Source: CAVQJU01 sp963712905 (GTDB lineage Bacteria > Acidobacteriota > Vicinamibacteria > Vicinamibacterales > CAVVIG01). Taken from it: a DNA stretch of 64,000 nt. This document shows, in pieces, positions 19,346 to 27,943 of this stretch. A model generated the notes under the pieces. That model did no database searches. It was not told the DNA's origin and saw only the letters and a list, made by a program, of their open reading frames with translations. Location: the NCBI GenBank assembly GCA_963712905.1, contig CAVQJU010000007.1:372001-436000 (forward strand), read 5' to 3'. Made by a program: the position numbers and the translations under genes. The stretch's first letter is position 1. Every line of letters starts with the position of its first letter.

Positions 19346-20182
19346 ATGTCCTGCCCACTTTGCGATGACACCGGTTGGAAGCTGGCGGAGGACGCGACGC
19401 CGGGCACCAGGCGCGTCGTCCGGTGCGACTGCTGGCGGGAAGACATCGGCCGCCGGCGCCTGCGCGACGCGAACATCCCGCGGCGTTACGAGCACTGCAC
19501 GCTCGGCAATTTCACCGCGTACAACGAATCGCTGCAGAAAGCCGTCGCTCAGGCCCGGCGCGTCGCCGATGCGTTCCCGGTCGTGTCGAAGGGACTCCTG
19601 CTCGAGGGCCAGCCGGGCGTCGGCAAGACGCACCTCGCAGTCGCGGTGCTGAAGCAGGCGATTCAGACCACGGGCGCGATTGGCCTGTTTTACGACATCC
19701 GCGATCTGCTGAGGGTCATTCGCAGCACCTACGACCCGGCGATTCGTACCACGGAGCTCGAGGTCCTGCGTCCCGTCATGCGCGCCGATCTGCTCGTCCT
19801 TGACGACCTCGGCGCCGAGAAGACGTCCGAGTGGGTGGAGGAGACGATGAACCTGATCGTCAACACCCGGTACAACGAACAGCGTCTGACGCTCTTCACC
19901 ACAAATTACCAGGACATCCCGGACGAGACCGACCCGAACTCGCTGTTGTTTCGCATCGGACATCGGATGCGGTCGCGGCTCCACGAGATGGCCGAGTTCG
20001 TCATTCTCGACGGCGCCGACTATCGCGAGCTTCCTGCCAACGGCGGTGAGGACGACCTGGTGGCACTCTGGAAAACCCGCAAGAAGACGCTCCCGTCGCC
20101 CCGCGGCAGCCGTCCGGTGCGCGCTCAGCTGCGCGACGGCAAAGGCGATCTGAAGTGGTCCGGAGGCCGCGCCGGGAGTTAG
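19346..20182 (+). CDS. DnaC/IstB-like AAA+ ATP-binding protein
   Basis: 278 residues from the ATG at 19346. The N-terminus has a zinc-binding set CPLCDDTGW .. VRCDCW (residues 3-6 and 26-30), as in DnaI/DnaC-type helicase loaders. The AAA+ core has Walker A GQPGVGKTH, Walker B LLVLDDLGAEKTSEW and sensor 1 LFTTNYQDIP; the arginine-rich RIGHRMRSRLHEM contains the finger. Chromosomal copies of this type are usually replicative helicase loaders or DNA-repair ATPases; no transposase or phage gene is nearby, so an IstB role is unlikely. It is followed 9 bases later by hemW. Confidence 0.85.
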   Translation: MSCPLCDDTGWKLAEDATPGTRRVVRCDCWREDIGRRRLRDANIPRRYEHCTLGNFTAYNESLQKAVAQARRVADAFPVVSKGLLLEGQPGVGKTHLAVAVLKQAIQTTGAIGLFYDIRDLLRVIRSTYDPAIRTTELEVLRPVMRADLLVLDDLGAEKTSEWVEETMNLIVNTRYNEQRLTLFTTNYQDIPDETDPNSLLFRIGHRMRSRLHEMAEFVILDGADYRELPANGGEDDLVALWKTRKKTLPSPRGSRPVRAQLRDGKGDLKWSGGRAGS

Positions 20183-20191
20183 CATCGTTCG

Positions 20192-21400
20192 ATGGCCTCT
20201 GACCGCCGACTGCCGACTGCCGACTGCGGACTGCCGACTACCGACTGCCAACTGGGCCTTTACATCCACATTCCGTTCTGCTCCGCGATTTGCAACTACT
20301 GCAACTTCAATCGCGGCCTCTTCGACGGCCCACAGAAAACGCGGTACGTGCAGGCCCTTCTTACGGAGATCAAGCGGGCGGGCGAGGCTGGCAGGGCAGG
20401 CGACGCAGGCAGGGCGGGCGACGCGGGCGCTGACACGATCTATTTCGGCGGCGGCACGCCGTCTTTGCTCGAACCCGTCGAGGTCGCAAGCATCATCGCC
20501 GCCTGCCGCGAGGCGTTTGCCGTCGCACCGGACGCCGAGGTGACGCTCGAGGCGAATCCGGAAAGCGTGGACGAGGCGCGGCTCGCGGCGTTCAGGCTCG
20601 CGGGCGTCAACCGGCTGAGTTTCGGCGTGCAGTCGTTCCGCGAGGAAGAACTCCGGCGCCTGTCGCGGCTGCACACGGTTGAACGTGCCACCCTGGCCGT
20701 CGGCGAGGCCCGCCGGGCAGGCTTCGACAATCTCAGCCTCGACCTGATGATGTGGCTGCCCGAGCAGCGCGTCGACCAGTGGCTGCGGTCGATCGACGCG
20801 GCCATCGCCCTGGGCCCCGAGCACGTGTCGCTTTACCTGCTCGAGGTGTATCCGAACGCCCCCCTCCGGGAAGACATGGCTCGCGCCCGCTGGTCACAGG
20901 CTCCCGACGACGACGCGGCGTCAATGTACATGGGGGCGATGGAGCGGCTCGAGTCGGCCGGTTTCGAGCAGTACGAGATCTCGAACGTCGCGAAGCCCGG
21001 CCGGCGATCGCGCCACAATCTCAAGTACTGGACCGACGGCGAGTGGCTCGGGTTCGGCTGCGGGGCCCACACGACGAGGGACGGCGTCAGGACGAAAAAT
21101 GTCTCCGGCACCGACGAGTACATCGCCTGCATCGACGGCGGACGGACGCCGGCGCTCGAAATCCGCCGGATGTCCGGCGACGAGCGCCTCGGCGACGCCC
21201 TCTTCACGGGCCTGCGTCTTGCAGAGGGAGTGAACCTGGAGGCGATTCGCGACCGCTACGGCGTCGACGTCTGGCAGCGATACGGCGCGGACCTGGCCGA
21301 TCATGTGGACGCCGGCCTGGTGCGGCGCGAGGGCGACCGCCTTCTCCTGACTCGCCAGGGCATGCTCCTGGCCCACGAGGTAATGTCTGTTTTCGTGTAA
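20192..21400 (+). CDS. hemW: radical SAM haem chaperone HemW
   Basis: 402 residues. The radical-SAM cluster motif is CSAICNYCNF (CxxxCxxC followed by x-Phe), the pattern of HemW rather than of HemN, which has a fourth Cys. GGGTPS and the SAM-binding strand VTLEANPES follow, and the C-terminal HemW domain ends EVMSVFV. HemW binds haem and delivers it to respiratory enzymes. Two short repeat islands are translated inside the protein: residues 4-21 (DRRLPTADCGLPTTDCQ) come from a GACTGCC-type array, and residues about 66-79 (GEAGRAGDAGRAGDAG) from a GGCAGGGC array in a loop just before the GGGTP strand. The core fold probably begins at LGLYIHIPF. Confidence 0.9.
   Translation: MASDRRLPTADCGLPTTDCQLGLYIHIPFCSAICNYCNFNRGLFDGPQKTRYVQALLTEIKRAGEAGRAGDAGRAGDAGADTIYFGGGTPSLLEPVEVASIIAACREAFAVAPDAEVTLEANPESVDEARLAAFRLAGVNRLSFGVQSFREEELRRLSRLHTVERATLAVGEARRAGFDNLSLDLMMWLPEQRVDQWLRSIDAAIALGPEHVSLYLLEVYPNAPLREDMARARWSQAPDDDAASMYMGAMERLESAGFEQYEISNVAKPGRRSRHNLKYWTDGEWLGFGCGAHTTRDGVRTKNVSGTDEYIACIDGGRTPALEIRRMSGDERLGDALFTGLRLAEGVNLEAIRDRYGVDVWQRYGADLADHVDAGLVRREGDRLLLTRQGMLLAHEVMSVFV
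20202..20252. repeat. short-unit repeat island (CGACTGC unit) inside hemW
   Basis: Seven imperfect copies of CCGACTGC/CGGACTGC/CCGACTACC run through the first codons of hemW. Only one arm is visible. A second small array of GGCAGGGCAGGCGACGCAGG type lies at 20388-20428 in the same gene. Confidence 0.7.
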
Positions 21401-21445
21401 ACAGGAAGTACGTTACAGTAACCGCCTTTTGCGAAGGAGGCCGTG

Positions 21446-21955
21446 ATGTTTCGAACCCCCGGGTTGCCGACTGCCGCTGGCCGGCACGTGTGCTTTGCCC
21501 TCGGACTGGTAGCCGGCGTGTTGTCGGCAAGCTCGCTGCAGGCGCAGCAGCCCGCGGCGCCCGCCCAGGCCGCCCAGGCCGCTCCGACGACGCGTGTGTT
21601 TTCCGGCGATGCCGGGATGGTGCTCAACTTCATCAAGGCCGACAAGGTCGCCGATTTCGAGATGGTGGTGGCCAAGTTGAAGGAAGCGCTGGGCAAGAGC
21701 ACCAAGCCCGAGCGCAAGCAGCAGGCCACCAGCTGGAAGATCTTCAAGGCGGCTGAACCCGGCGCCGGCGGCAGCGTCCTGTACGTGTTCATCGTGGACC
21801 CGTCCGTCAAGGGCGCGGACTACAGCGTGGCGAACATCCTGGCCGAATCATTCCCACCCGAGCAGGTCAACGAGATTTACAAGGCCTACGCCGGCGCGTA
21901 CGCGACGGGACAGAACATCGTCAACCTGTCGCTCGTGTCGGATCTCGGGAAGTAG
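21446..21955 (+). CDS. secreted hypothetical protein
   Basis: 169 residues from the ATG at 21446, five bases after a strong AAGGAGG (21434-21440). A signal peptide (GRHVCFALGLVAGVLSASSLQAQQ) and an Ala/Pro-rich linker lead to a compact alpha/beta domain (MVLNFIKADKVADFEMVVAKLKEAL .. SSWKIFKAAEPG .. VLYVFIVDPSVKGADYS) that has the look of a ferredoxin-like dimeric barrel (NIPSNAP/ABM-like), an unproven impression. Similar proteins are common in Acidobacteria. The C-terminus ends with NLSLVSDLGK. It is convergent with the beta-barrel gene, 11 bases apart. Confidence 0.7.
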   Translation: MFRTPGLPTAAGRHVCFALGLVAGVLSASSLQAQQPAAPAQAAQAAPTTRVFSGDAGMVLNFIKADKVADFEMVVAKLKEALGKSTKPERKQQATSWKIFKAAEPGAGGSVLYVFIVDPSVKGADYSVANILAESFPPEQVNEIYKAYAGAYATGQNIVNLSLVSDLGK

Positions 21956-21966
21956 CGCGGCAACGG

Positions 21967-22443
21967 CTAGAACTTCAGATTCACGCCCGCGTATATGCGG
22001 TGCGCTGGCGAAGCCAGCGCGCCGCTCCCCAGTTTGATGCCCCGATAGTCCACGCGCAGGCGCAGCGGGCCGGCGAGCGAGATTTTGACGCCGCCGCCCG
22101 TTCCGAACGCAAACCCACTGTCAGTGCGGGCACCGAGCGCTTCGCTGTAGAAGCCGGCGCCCGTTTCGAAATACGGCTGGAAGCCGCCGATGGCAACGGG
22201 TGTCTGCAGCAGGAGGCTGCCCATACCGAACTTCAGCGATGGCGAGCCGGCGCTGACGTCTTCGCGCGTGCCGGAGTACTCGAACTCGAATCCGACGATG
22301 AGGAGGCCCGCCCCGACCGCGAAGCCGCTGGTCTGACGGTTCGTCGGCGTCGTGTTGACGCCGATGAAGCCGGTGATGTCGGCGAACGCGCGTCCTGGCA
22401 TCACCAGCGTGAGAAACGATACGAGCAGAAGCGTTTTCATCAT
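21967..22443 (-). CDS. outer-membrane beta-barrel protein
   Basis: 158 residues. A signal peptide (KTLLLVSFLTLVMPGRAFA) precedes about eight amphipathic strands with alternating Gly/aromatic residues (ITGFIGVNTTP, FAVGAGLLIVGFEFEYSG, FGMGSLLLQTPV, PYFETGAGFYSE, GFAFGTGGGVKISL, LRLRVDYRGIKLG). The last residues HRIYAGVNLKF, ending in Phe, form a typical BamA-recognised terminal strand. The fold is that of small OmpA/OmpW-like eight-stranded barrels; the substrate or function cannot be told. Start alternatives MM differ by one codon. Confidence 0.8.
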   Translation of the reverse strand: MMKTLLLVSFLTLVMPGRAFADITGFIGVNTTPTNRQTSGFAVGAGLLIVGFEFEYSGTREDVSAGSPSLKFGMGSLLLQTPVAIGGFQPYFETGAGFYSEALGARTDSGFAFGTGGGVKISLAGPLRLRVDYRGIKLGSGALASPAHRIYAGVNLKF

Positions 22444-22478
22444 CTGTTTTTCGCAGCCTTTCTGCCATCATACGGGAT

Positions 22479-23618
22479 GTGGATTTCCGGCTGACTGAAG
22501 AGCAGCAGCTGCTCAGGCGCACGGTCCGCGAGTTCGCCGAGGCTGAGATTGGGCCGCACGTCAGGAAGTGGGACGAGGCGCAGCATTTTCCGGCCGAGCT
22601 GATCCCGAAGCTCGCCGGGCTCGGCCTGCTCGGCATCCAGTGGCCCGAGCAGTACGGCGGCGCCGGCATGTCGGCCGTGGACTACTGCATCTGCATCGAA
22701 GAGCTCGCACGCGTGGACCCGGGCGTCGCGCTGTCGGTTGCCGCGCACAACGGCCTGTGCTCGGCTCATATCGCCATGTTCGGAACGGAAGCCCAGAAGC
22801 AGACCTACCTCGTGCCGCTGGCCCGGGGCGAGAAGGTCGGCGCCTGGGCGCTGACGGAATCCAATTCCGGGAGCGATGCCAGCGGCCTGCGCACGGCGGC
22901 CGCGCGCGACGGCGGCGGGTGGGTGCTGAACGGTTCAAAGGCGTTCACCACGCATGGCGCATCGGGCCACGTCTGCGTGGCGATGGCCGTCACCGACCGT
23001 ACCGCGGGGCCGAAGGGCATCTCCGCGTTCATCATCGAGCGCGGCACGCCGGGCATGACGGCCGGCAAGAAGGAAGACAAGCTGGGCATGCGCGCCAGCG
23101 AGACCAGCGAAGTGCTGTTTGCGGGCTGCCGGGTGCCGTCCGATCACCTCCTGGGCCAGGAAGGGCAGGGCTTCGTCAACGCGCTGCAGGTGCTCGACGC
23201 CGGGCGCATCGGCATCGCGGCGCTGTCGGTCGGCCTCGCGCAGGGCGCGTACGACGCCGCGCTGCGGTACGCACGCGAGCGCACGGCGTTCGGTCAGACT
23301 ATCAACCGCTTCCAGGCCATCCAGTGGAAGCTGGCGGACAGCGTGACGCGGATCGAGGCGGCCCGGCTGCTTACATACCGCGCCGCGTTCCTGAAGGACT
23401 CGGGCAAGCGGATGACGCTCGAATCATCGATGGCCAAGCTCTACGCGAGCGAGATCGCCGTGAAAGCCGCCGACGACTGCGTCCAGATTCACGGCGGCTA
23501 CGGTTTCGTCAAGGACTACCCGGCTGAAAAATTCTTCCGCGACGTGAAGCTCACGACCATCGGGGAAGGCACAAGCGAGATCCAGCGGCTGGTCATCGCC
23601 CGGCAGCTGCTCTCGTGA
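22479..23618 (+). CDS. acyl-CoA dehydrogenase
   Basis: 379 residues, the usual length of a short/medium-chain acyl-CoA dehydrogenase. FAD-dependent alpha,beta-oxidation of an acyl-CoA with electrons passed to ETF. N-terminal helical domain MDFRLTEEQQLLRRTVREFA, central beta domain with WALTESNSGSDASGLRTAA and the C-terminal helical domain with the catalytic glutamate at E363 in GEGTSEIQR. QIHGGYGFVKDYPAEKFFRD is the typical FAD-binding stretch. Start GTG at 22479. It overlaps meaB by four bases, and a methylmalonyl-CoA epimerase follows, so a role in short- or branched-chain acyl-CoA breakdown that feeds propionyl/methylmalonyl-CoA is a reasonable inference. Confidence 0.93.
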   Translation: MDFRLTEEQQLLRRTVREFAEAEIGPHVRKWDEAQHFPAELIPKLAGLGLLGIQWPEQYGGAGMSAVDYCICIEELARVDPGVALSVAAHNGLCSAHIAMFGTEAQKQTYLVPLARGEKVGAWALTESNSGSDASGLRTAAARDGGGWVLNGSKAFTTHGASGHVCVAMAVTDRTAGPKGISAFIIERGTPGMTAGKKEDKLGMRASETSEVLFAGCRVPSDHLLGQEGQGFVNALQVLDAGRIGIAALSVGLAQGAYDAALRYARERTAFGQTINRFQAIQWKLADSVTRIEAARLLTYRAAFLKDSGKRMTLESSMAKLYASEIAVKAADDCVQIHGGYGFVKDYPAEKFFRDVKLTTIGEGTSEIQRLVIARQLLS

Positions 23619-24559
23619 CGCCCACGCTCGCCGCGCGTGTGCTCGCCGGTGAGGCGCGGGCGGTCGCGCGGGCCATCTCCCTCATCGAAGACGACGATCC
23701 CGGCGCCGCCGATCTGATCCGGGCGCTGTTCGCGCACACGGGGCGCGCTTTCCTGATCGGCGTCACCGGTCCGCCGGGCGCCGGCAAGAGCACGCTCGTC
23801 GACCGGCTGTGCGGCGAACTTCGTCGTGCCGGATCGTCGGTCGGCGTCATCGCGGTCGACCCGAGCAGCCCGTTCACGGGAGGCGCGGTCCTGGGCGATC
23901 GGCTCCGGATGCAGTCGCATGCGGGAGACGAGGGCGTGTTCATCCGCAGCATGGCGACCCGCGGCCACCTGGGCGGGCTCGCCCGCGCCACGGCCGACGC
24001 CGCCCTCGTCCTCGACGCCTCCGGCCGCGACATCGTCGTCATCGAGACGGTGGGCGTCGGCCAGGACGAAGTGGACATCGTCCGCACGGCCGACGTGTCG
24101 GTCGTGACGCTGGTGCCGGGCACCGGAGACGACGTGCAGGCGCTCAAAGCCGGCATCATGGAGATTGCCGACGTGTTCGTGGTCAACAAGGCGGACCGCG
24201 ACGGCGCCGACCGGCTCGTGTCTTCCGTCGAATCGAACCTCTCACTGCACACGTACGGCGCGGGCGACTGGCGCCCGCCGATCGTCAAGACCGTGGCGAC
24301 CACCGGCGACGGCGTACCGGACCTGATGGCGGCTATCGCGCGTTTTCGCGATCACGCGAAGGACACCGAGCGGCCGCGGCGCCGCGCGCGCGCGGAGAGC
24401 CGGCTGCGCGAGATCGTGTCCGGGCGGCTGATGGCCCACCTCGAACAACGCGTGCTCGCGCCGGGTGAGCTCGAGGCGACGGTGGGCCGCATTGCGGAGC
24501 GCGAGCTCGATCCCTACACCGCCGCGGACCAACTTGTGAGACGGGCCTTTGCTGGTTAG
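23615..24559 (+). CDS. meaB: methylmalonyl-CoA mutase-associated GTPase MeaB
   Basis: 314 residues. MeaB is a G3E-family GTPase that loads and protects the adenosylcobalamin cofactor of methylmalonyl-CoA mutase. Walker A is GPPGAGKST (residues 52-60), the base-specificity motif NKAD is present (VNKADRDGADR), and the family marks VIAVDPSSPFTGGAVLGDRLRM and IVVIETVGVGQDEVDI are unmistakable. The start GTG overlaps the acyl-CoA dehydrogenase stop as GTGA. The mutase itself is not in the window; the epimerase domain encoded 76 bases downstream belongs to the same pathway. Confidence 0.95.
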   Translation: MTPTLAARVLAGEARAVARAISLIEDDDPGAADLIRALFAHTGRAFLIGVTGPPGAGKSTLVDRLCGELRRAGSSVGVIAVDPSSPFTGGAVLGDRLRMQSHAGDEGVFIRSMATRGHLGGLARATADAALVLDASGRDIVVIETVGVGQDEVDIVRTADVSVVTLVPGTGDDVQALKAGIMEIADVFVVNKADRDGADRLVSSVESNLSLHTYGAGDWRPPIVKTVATTGDGVPDLMAAIARFRDHAKDTERPRRRARAESRLREIVSGRLMAHLEQRVLAPGELEATVGRIAERELDPYTAADQLVRRAFAG

Positions 24560-24582
24560 ACGGTCCTGCATACTAAAATACT

Positions 24583-24622
24583 TCGTGTGTCTTCCTGTCG
24601 TTTCTTTCGTGCCTTCGTGATG
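24583..24622. repeat. short-unit repeat island (CTTCGTG unit), degenerate
   Basis: CTTCGTGTGTCTTCCTGTCGTTTCTTTCGTGCCTTCGTG: imperfect pyrimidine-rich copies of CTTCGTG between meaB and the epimerase fusion. It is pyrimidine-rich on one strand like the right arms of the other islands. No facing arm is seen. Confidence 0.45.
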
Positions 24623-24635
24623 GATCGTTGCTGAC

Positions 24636-25928
24636 GTGAAAGCCGTCCTGGATCACGTCGGGATCGCCGTGAAAGATCTGGGGGCGGCGCTGGCGTTCTA
24701 TCGCGATGCCCTGGGCCTCGAGATCGAAGCGCCCGAGGAGGTTGCGGCGCAGCGCGTGCGCGCGCACTTCATTCCGGTCGGAGGGGCCAAGCTCGAACTC
24801 CTCGAGGCAACAGCCGCGGACTCGGCGATCGCGAAGTACGTCGAGAAGCGCGGCCCTGGGCTGCACCACATCACGCTGCGGGTGGACGACATCTATGCGG
24901 CGCTGGCGCAGTTGAAGCAGCGCGGGGCGAAGCTGGTCGACGAGGCGCCGCGCGCGGGCGCCGAACACGGGCTCGTCGCGTTCATCCACCCCTCGAGCGC
25001 GCACGGCGTGCTGGTAGAGTTGAAGCAGGTTGTCGATCGGCCACTCGCCGCGGACCAGCGGCCACCATCAAGCACGATCAGCCGCTACACGCTCGGGGAT
25101 CTGGAGCTCATCTCGCTCTTCGATGGCTTCCTCCGGCTCGACGGCGGCGCGATGTTTGGCGTGGTCCCGAAGTCCCTGTGGGCGAAGCAGACGACGGCAG
25201 ACGAGAAGAACCGTATCCTGCTGGGCATGCGGCCGCTCGTCGTACGCGGCGCGCGGACGATGCTCATCGACGCCGGCCTCGGCGGCAAGGAAGATCGCAA
25301 GTTTCACGAGATCTACGGCGTCGATCGGTCGCGCAACCTGGACCACACGCTGGCCGAAGCGGGATTGACGCGCGAGGACATCGACATCGTGCTGGCCACG
25401 CACCTGCACTTCGATCACGCGGGCGGGTTCACGGAGCGCGACGCGGCCGGCCGCGTGCGGCCGGTCTTTCCCAGAGCGCAGTACGTCGTGCGGCGCGGCG
25501 AGTGGGAGGATGCGCAGCACGCGAACGAGCGAAACCGCGCGAGCTATCTCGCCGACAGCTTTCTGCCCCTCGCCGAGGCCGGCGTGCTGCAGCTCGTCGA
25601 CGACGACCAGACCATCATGCCCGGCGTGAAAGTGCGGCGGACGGGCGGGCACACGATGCACCATCAGATGGCCATCATCGAGTCCGGCGGAAAGACGGCG
25701 GCGTTCGTGGCGGACCTCGTTCCGACGACGGCGCACCTGGCCGAGCCGTGGATCATGGGCTTCGACCTGTACCCGATGGATACGCTGGCCTCGAAGAAGG
25801 CGTTCTACAAGGAAGCACTCGAGAAGGACATGCTGGTGTTCTTCGAACACGACCCTGCCGTGGCGGCCGGGCATATCAGAGAGGAGCAGGGAAAGCGCCG
25901 TGTCGTGCCGGCGCAGTCTCGACCATGA
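24636..25928 (+). CDS. methylmalonyl-CoA epimerase fused to MBL-fold hydrolase
   Basis: 430 residues in two domains. Residues 1-132 are a VOC-fold methylmalonyl-CoA epimerase (LDHVGIAVKDLGAALAFYRDALGLE), with metal ligands H7, one of H77/H78 and E128 at the expected places; it interconverts the 2R/2S isomers. Residues 150-430 are a metallo-beta-lactamase-fold hydrolase with THLHFDHAGG (H256, H258, D260, H261) and GGHTMHHQM, similar to lactonase-like MBL proteins. Between the domains there is no ATG, GTG or TTG in frame that could start a separate MBL gene, so the fusion is real unless a base was lost. Start GTG at 24636. It overlaps mtnP by ATGA. The MBL domain may hydrolyse a CoA thioester, but that is only a guess from context. 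Confidence 0.88.
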   Translation: MKAVLDHVGIAVKDLGAALAFYRDALGLEIEAPEEVAAQRVRAHFIPVGGAKLELLEATAADSAIAKYVEKRGPGLHHITLRVDDIYAALAQLKQRGAKLVDEAPRAGAEHGLVAFIHPSSAHGVLVELKQVVDRPLAADQRPPSSTISRYTLGDLELISLFDGFLRLDGGAMFGVVPKSLWAKQTTADEKNRILLGMRPLVVRGARTMLIDAGLGGKEDRKFHEIYGVDRSRNLDHTLAEAGLTREDIDIVLATHLHFDHAGGFTERDAAGRVRPVFPRAQYVVRRGEWEDAQHANERNRASYLADSFLPLAEAGVLQLVDDDQTIMPGVKVRRTGGHTMHHQMAIIESGGKTAAFVADLVPTTAHLAEPWIMGFDLYPMDTLASKKAFYKEALEKDMLVFFEHDPAVAAGHIREEQGKRRVVPAQSRP

Positions 25929-26794
25929 CCCAGGGTGACATCGGCATCGGCATCATTGGTGGAAGCGGTCTCTACGACATGGCTGAGCTCACGGGCCGCG
26001 AGGAGCGAACGGTCGCGACGCCCTTCGGCGAGCCGTCCGGGCCGTACGTGATCGGCACGCTGCGCGGCCAGCGGGTCGCGTTCCTGGCGCGCCACGGCCT
26101 CGGGCATCGGCTCATGCCGTCGGAGCTCAATTTCCGGGCGAACATCTTCGGCTTCAAGGTGCTCGGCGTCGAGCGCCTCTTATCGGCGAGCGCCGTCGGC
26201 AGCCTCAAGGAGGAGTACCGGCCGCTCGACATTCTCGTGCCCGACCAGTTCTTCGATCGCACCAAAGGGCGCATCAGCACGTTCTTCGGCCGGGGGCTCG
26301 TCGCGCACGTCGGCTTCGCGCACCCGTTTTGCGGGACGCTCTCGGCCATCGCGGCCGATGCCGCGGCGCACGTCGGCGCCACCGTTCACCGGGGCGGAAC
26401 CTACGTGAACATGGAGGGGCCGCAGTTCTCGACGCTCGCCGAGTCGCGGCTGTATCGCTCGTGGGGCATGGACGTCATCGGGATGACGAACCTGCAGGAG
26501 GCCAAGCTCGCGCGCGAGGCCGAGATCTGCTACACGACGCTGGCCCTGGTCACCGACTACGACTCCTGGCACCCGGACCACGATTCGGTCACCGTGGATC
26601 TCATCGTCGCGAACCTGACGCAGAACGCGAAGACCGCCCAGCAGGCGATCGCGGAGGCGGTGGGCCGGATCGCCGGCCCGCGCGCCTGCGCGTGCAAGGA
26701 CGCGCTCGCAACAGCTATCATTACCAGGCCCGAACACATCCCCGAACAGGTCAAACGGGAGCTTGGACCGATTGTCGGGAAATACATCAAATGA
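25925..26794 (+). CDS. mtnP: S-methyl-5'-thioadenosine phosphorylase
   Basis: 289 residues. Splits MTA with phosphate into adenine and 5-methylthioribose-1-phosphate, for methionine salvage and purine recycling. Family marks: IGIIGGSGLYDM at the N-terminus, the phosphate loop ARHGLGHRLMPSELNFRANI, YVNMEGPQFSTLAESRLYRSWGMDVIGMT in the methionine-binding region and the specificity-setting DYDSWH (Asp/Asp as in enzymes that accept 6-amino purines). The start overlaps the previous stop as ATGA. An adenosine kinase gene follows after a repeat island, so the block looks like a purine salvage unit. Confidence 0.93.
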   Translation: MTQGDIGIGIIGGSGLYDMAELTGREERTVATPFGEPSGPYVIGTLRGQRVAFLARHGLGHRLMPSELNFRANIFGFKVLGVERLLSASAVGSLKEEYRPLDILVPDQFFDRTKGRISTFFGRGLVAHVGFAHPFCGTLSAIAADAAAHVGATVHRGGTYVNMEGPQFSTLAESRLYRSWGMDVIGMTNLQEAKLAREAEICYTTLALVTDYDSWHPDHDSVTVDLIVANLTQNAKTAQQAIAEAVGRIAGPRACACKDALATAIITRPEHIPEQVKRELGPIVGKYIK

Positions 26795-26799
26795 CGAGC

Positions 26800-26996
26800 A
26801 ACGTGCAACGTGCTGGTGGTGCGATTGAGCAAGGTGCTTTGAGTGCGATTGCATAACGTGCTTCCGATGCGATCAAAACAAAGTGCTGGACGCCGCCCGG
26901 CACGTCAAAAACCGTGACCGCCAAAGTACGTTGGAGACTGTGGCCGCCGAGCACGTTGGAGACCGTGACCAATTGAGCACCTTGGAGACTCTGAAC
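26800..26996. repeat. short-unit repeat island (CAACGTGCT/TTGGAGAC units), facing arms
   Basis: The left half repeats CAACGTGC, AAGGTGCTT, GAGTGCGATTG; the right half repeats the complement-like GCACGTTGGAGACCGTGACC, GTACGTTGGAGACTGTGGCC, GCACCTTGGAGACTCTGA. The whole 203-base gap between mtnP and the adenosine kinase is made of this island. The units are irregular in length, spacers are not unique sequence, and no cas gene is near, so it is not a CRISPR array. Confidence 0.75.
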
Positions 26997-26998
26997 TC

Positions 26999-27943
26999 AT
27001 GAAGATTATTGTGACCGGTTCGATTGCGTACGATTACCTGATGTCGTTCCCCGGCAAGTTCACCGAGCAGATCCTGCCCGAGCACCTGCACCGGCTGAGC
27101 GTGAGCTTCCTGGTCGATTCCATGGACAAGCGCCGCGGCGGGTGCGCGCCGAACATCGCCTATACGCTGGCGCTGCTCGGCGAGAAGCCCTACCTGATGG
27201 CCACGGCGGGCGAGGACTTCAACGATTATCGGCAGTGGCTCGAGGCGGCCGGCGTCGACACGTCCCTCTGCAAGCAGATTGGCGGCAAGTTCACGGCGTC
27301 GTTCTTCTGCAGCACCGATACGGAGAACAACCAGATCGCGTCGTTCTACACGGGCGCGATGGCCGACGCGGGCCAGCTGTCGTTCCGCGGGGTCAAGGAT
27401 GCGAAGCTCGCCATCATCTCACCGAACGATCCGGGCGCCATGGTCTCGTATGCGGAGGAATGCCGGACGCTCAAGATTCCCTTCATCTTCGATCCCGGCC
27501 AGCAGTGCTCGCGCATGTCCGGCGACGAACTGAAGGACGGCATCAAGGGGGCGCACATCCTCATCTGCAACGACTACGAGTTCGAGCTGATCCGGCAGAA
27601 GACCGAGATGGGCGAGCAGGAAGTGCTGCAGCAGGCCGACATGCTGATCGTCACCAAGGGCGAGAAAGGCTGCTCGGTGATCACCCAGTCCGGCCAGGTC
27701 GACGTGGCCGCCGTCGCGCCGCGCAAGGTCGCGGACCCGACCGGCGTCGGCGACGCGTTCCGCGGCGGGTTGCTGAAAGGGTTTGCGATGGGCCTGCCGG
27801 CTGGTGCTGCCGCGCGCATCGGCAGCGTCGCGGCAACGTACTGCCTCGAACACCTCGGTGGAACCTACCACTCGTACACGTGGGACGAGTTCGAGGAACG
27901 CTACCGCCAGCACTTCGGCGCGCTGGCAGCGACCGTCAAGTAG
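26999..27943 (+). CDS. adenosine kinase (PfkB family)
   Basis: 314 residues. Phosphorylates adenosine to AMP. The sequence closely follows the bacterial adenosine kinase of Mycobacterium type: VTGSIAYDYLMSFPGKFTEQILPEHLHRLSVSFLVD, the RRGG-type RRGGCAPNIAYTLALLG, ISPNDPGAM, DPGQQ and the catalytic anion hole DPTGVGDAFRGG with D252 as base. It is a typical PfkB fold rather than eukaryotic ADK. It sits after mtnP, whose product yields adenine; both serve purine recycling. The stop TAG is the first three bases of a REP-like half element (TAGCGTCCGGCTT), and the gene overlaps the convergent phosphatase gene by 8 bases. Confidence 0.9.
   Translation: MKIIVTGSIAYDYLMSFPGKFTEQILPEHLHRLSVSFLVDSMDKRRGGCAPNIAYTLALLGEKPYLMATAGEDFNDYRQWLEAAGVDTSLCKQIGGKFTASFFCSTDTENNQIASFYTGAMADAGQLSFRGVKDAKLAIISPNDPGAMVSYAEECRTLKIPFIFDPGQQCSRMSGDELKDGIKGAHILICNDYEFELIRQKTEMGEQEVLQQADMLIVTKGEKGCSVITQSGQVDVAAVAPRKVADPTGVGDAFRGGLLKGFAMGLPAGAAARIGSVAATYCLEHLGGTYHSYTWDEFEERYRQHFGALAATVK

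Noticed and set aside
26795..26998. Possible CRISPR array between mtnP and adenosine kinase
   Set aside because: Units are degenerate and of uneven length, spacers are not distinct, the two halves are inverted copies, and there are no cas genes.
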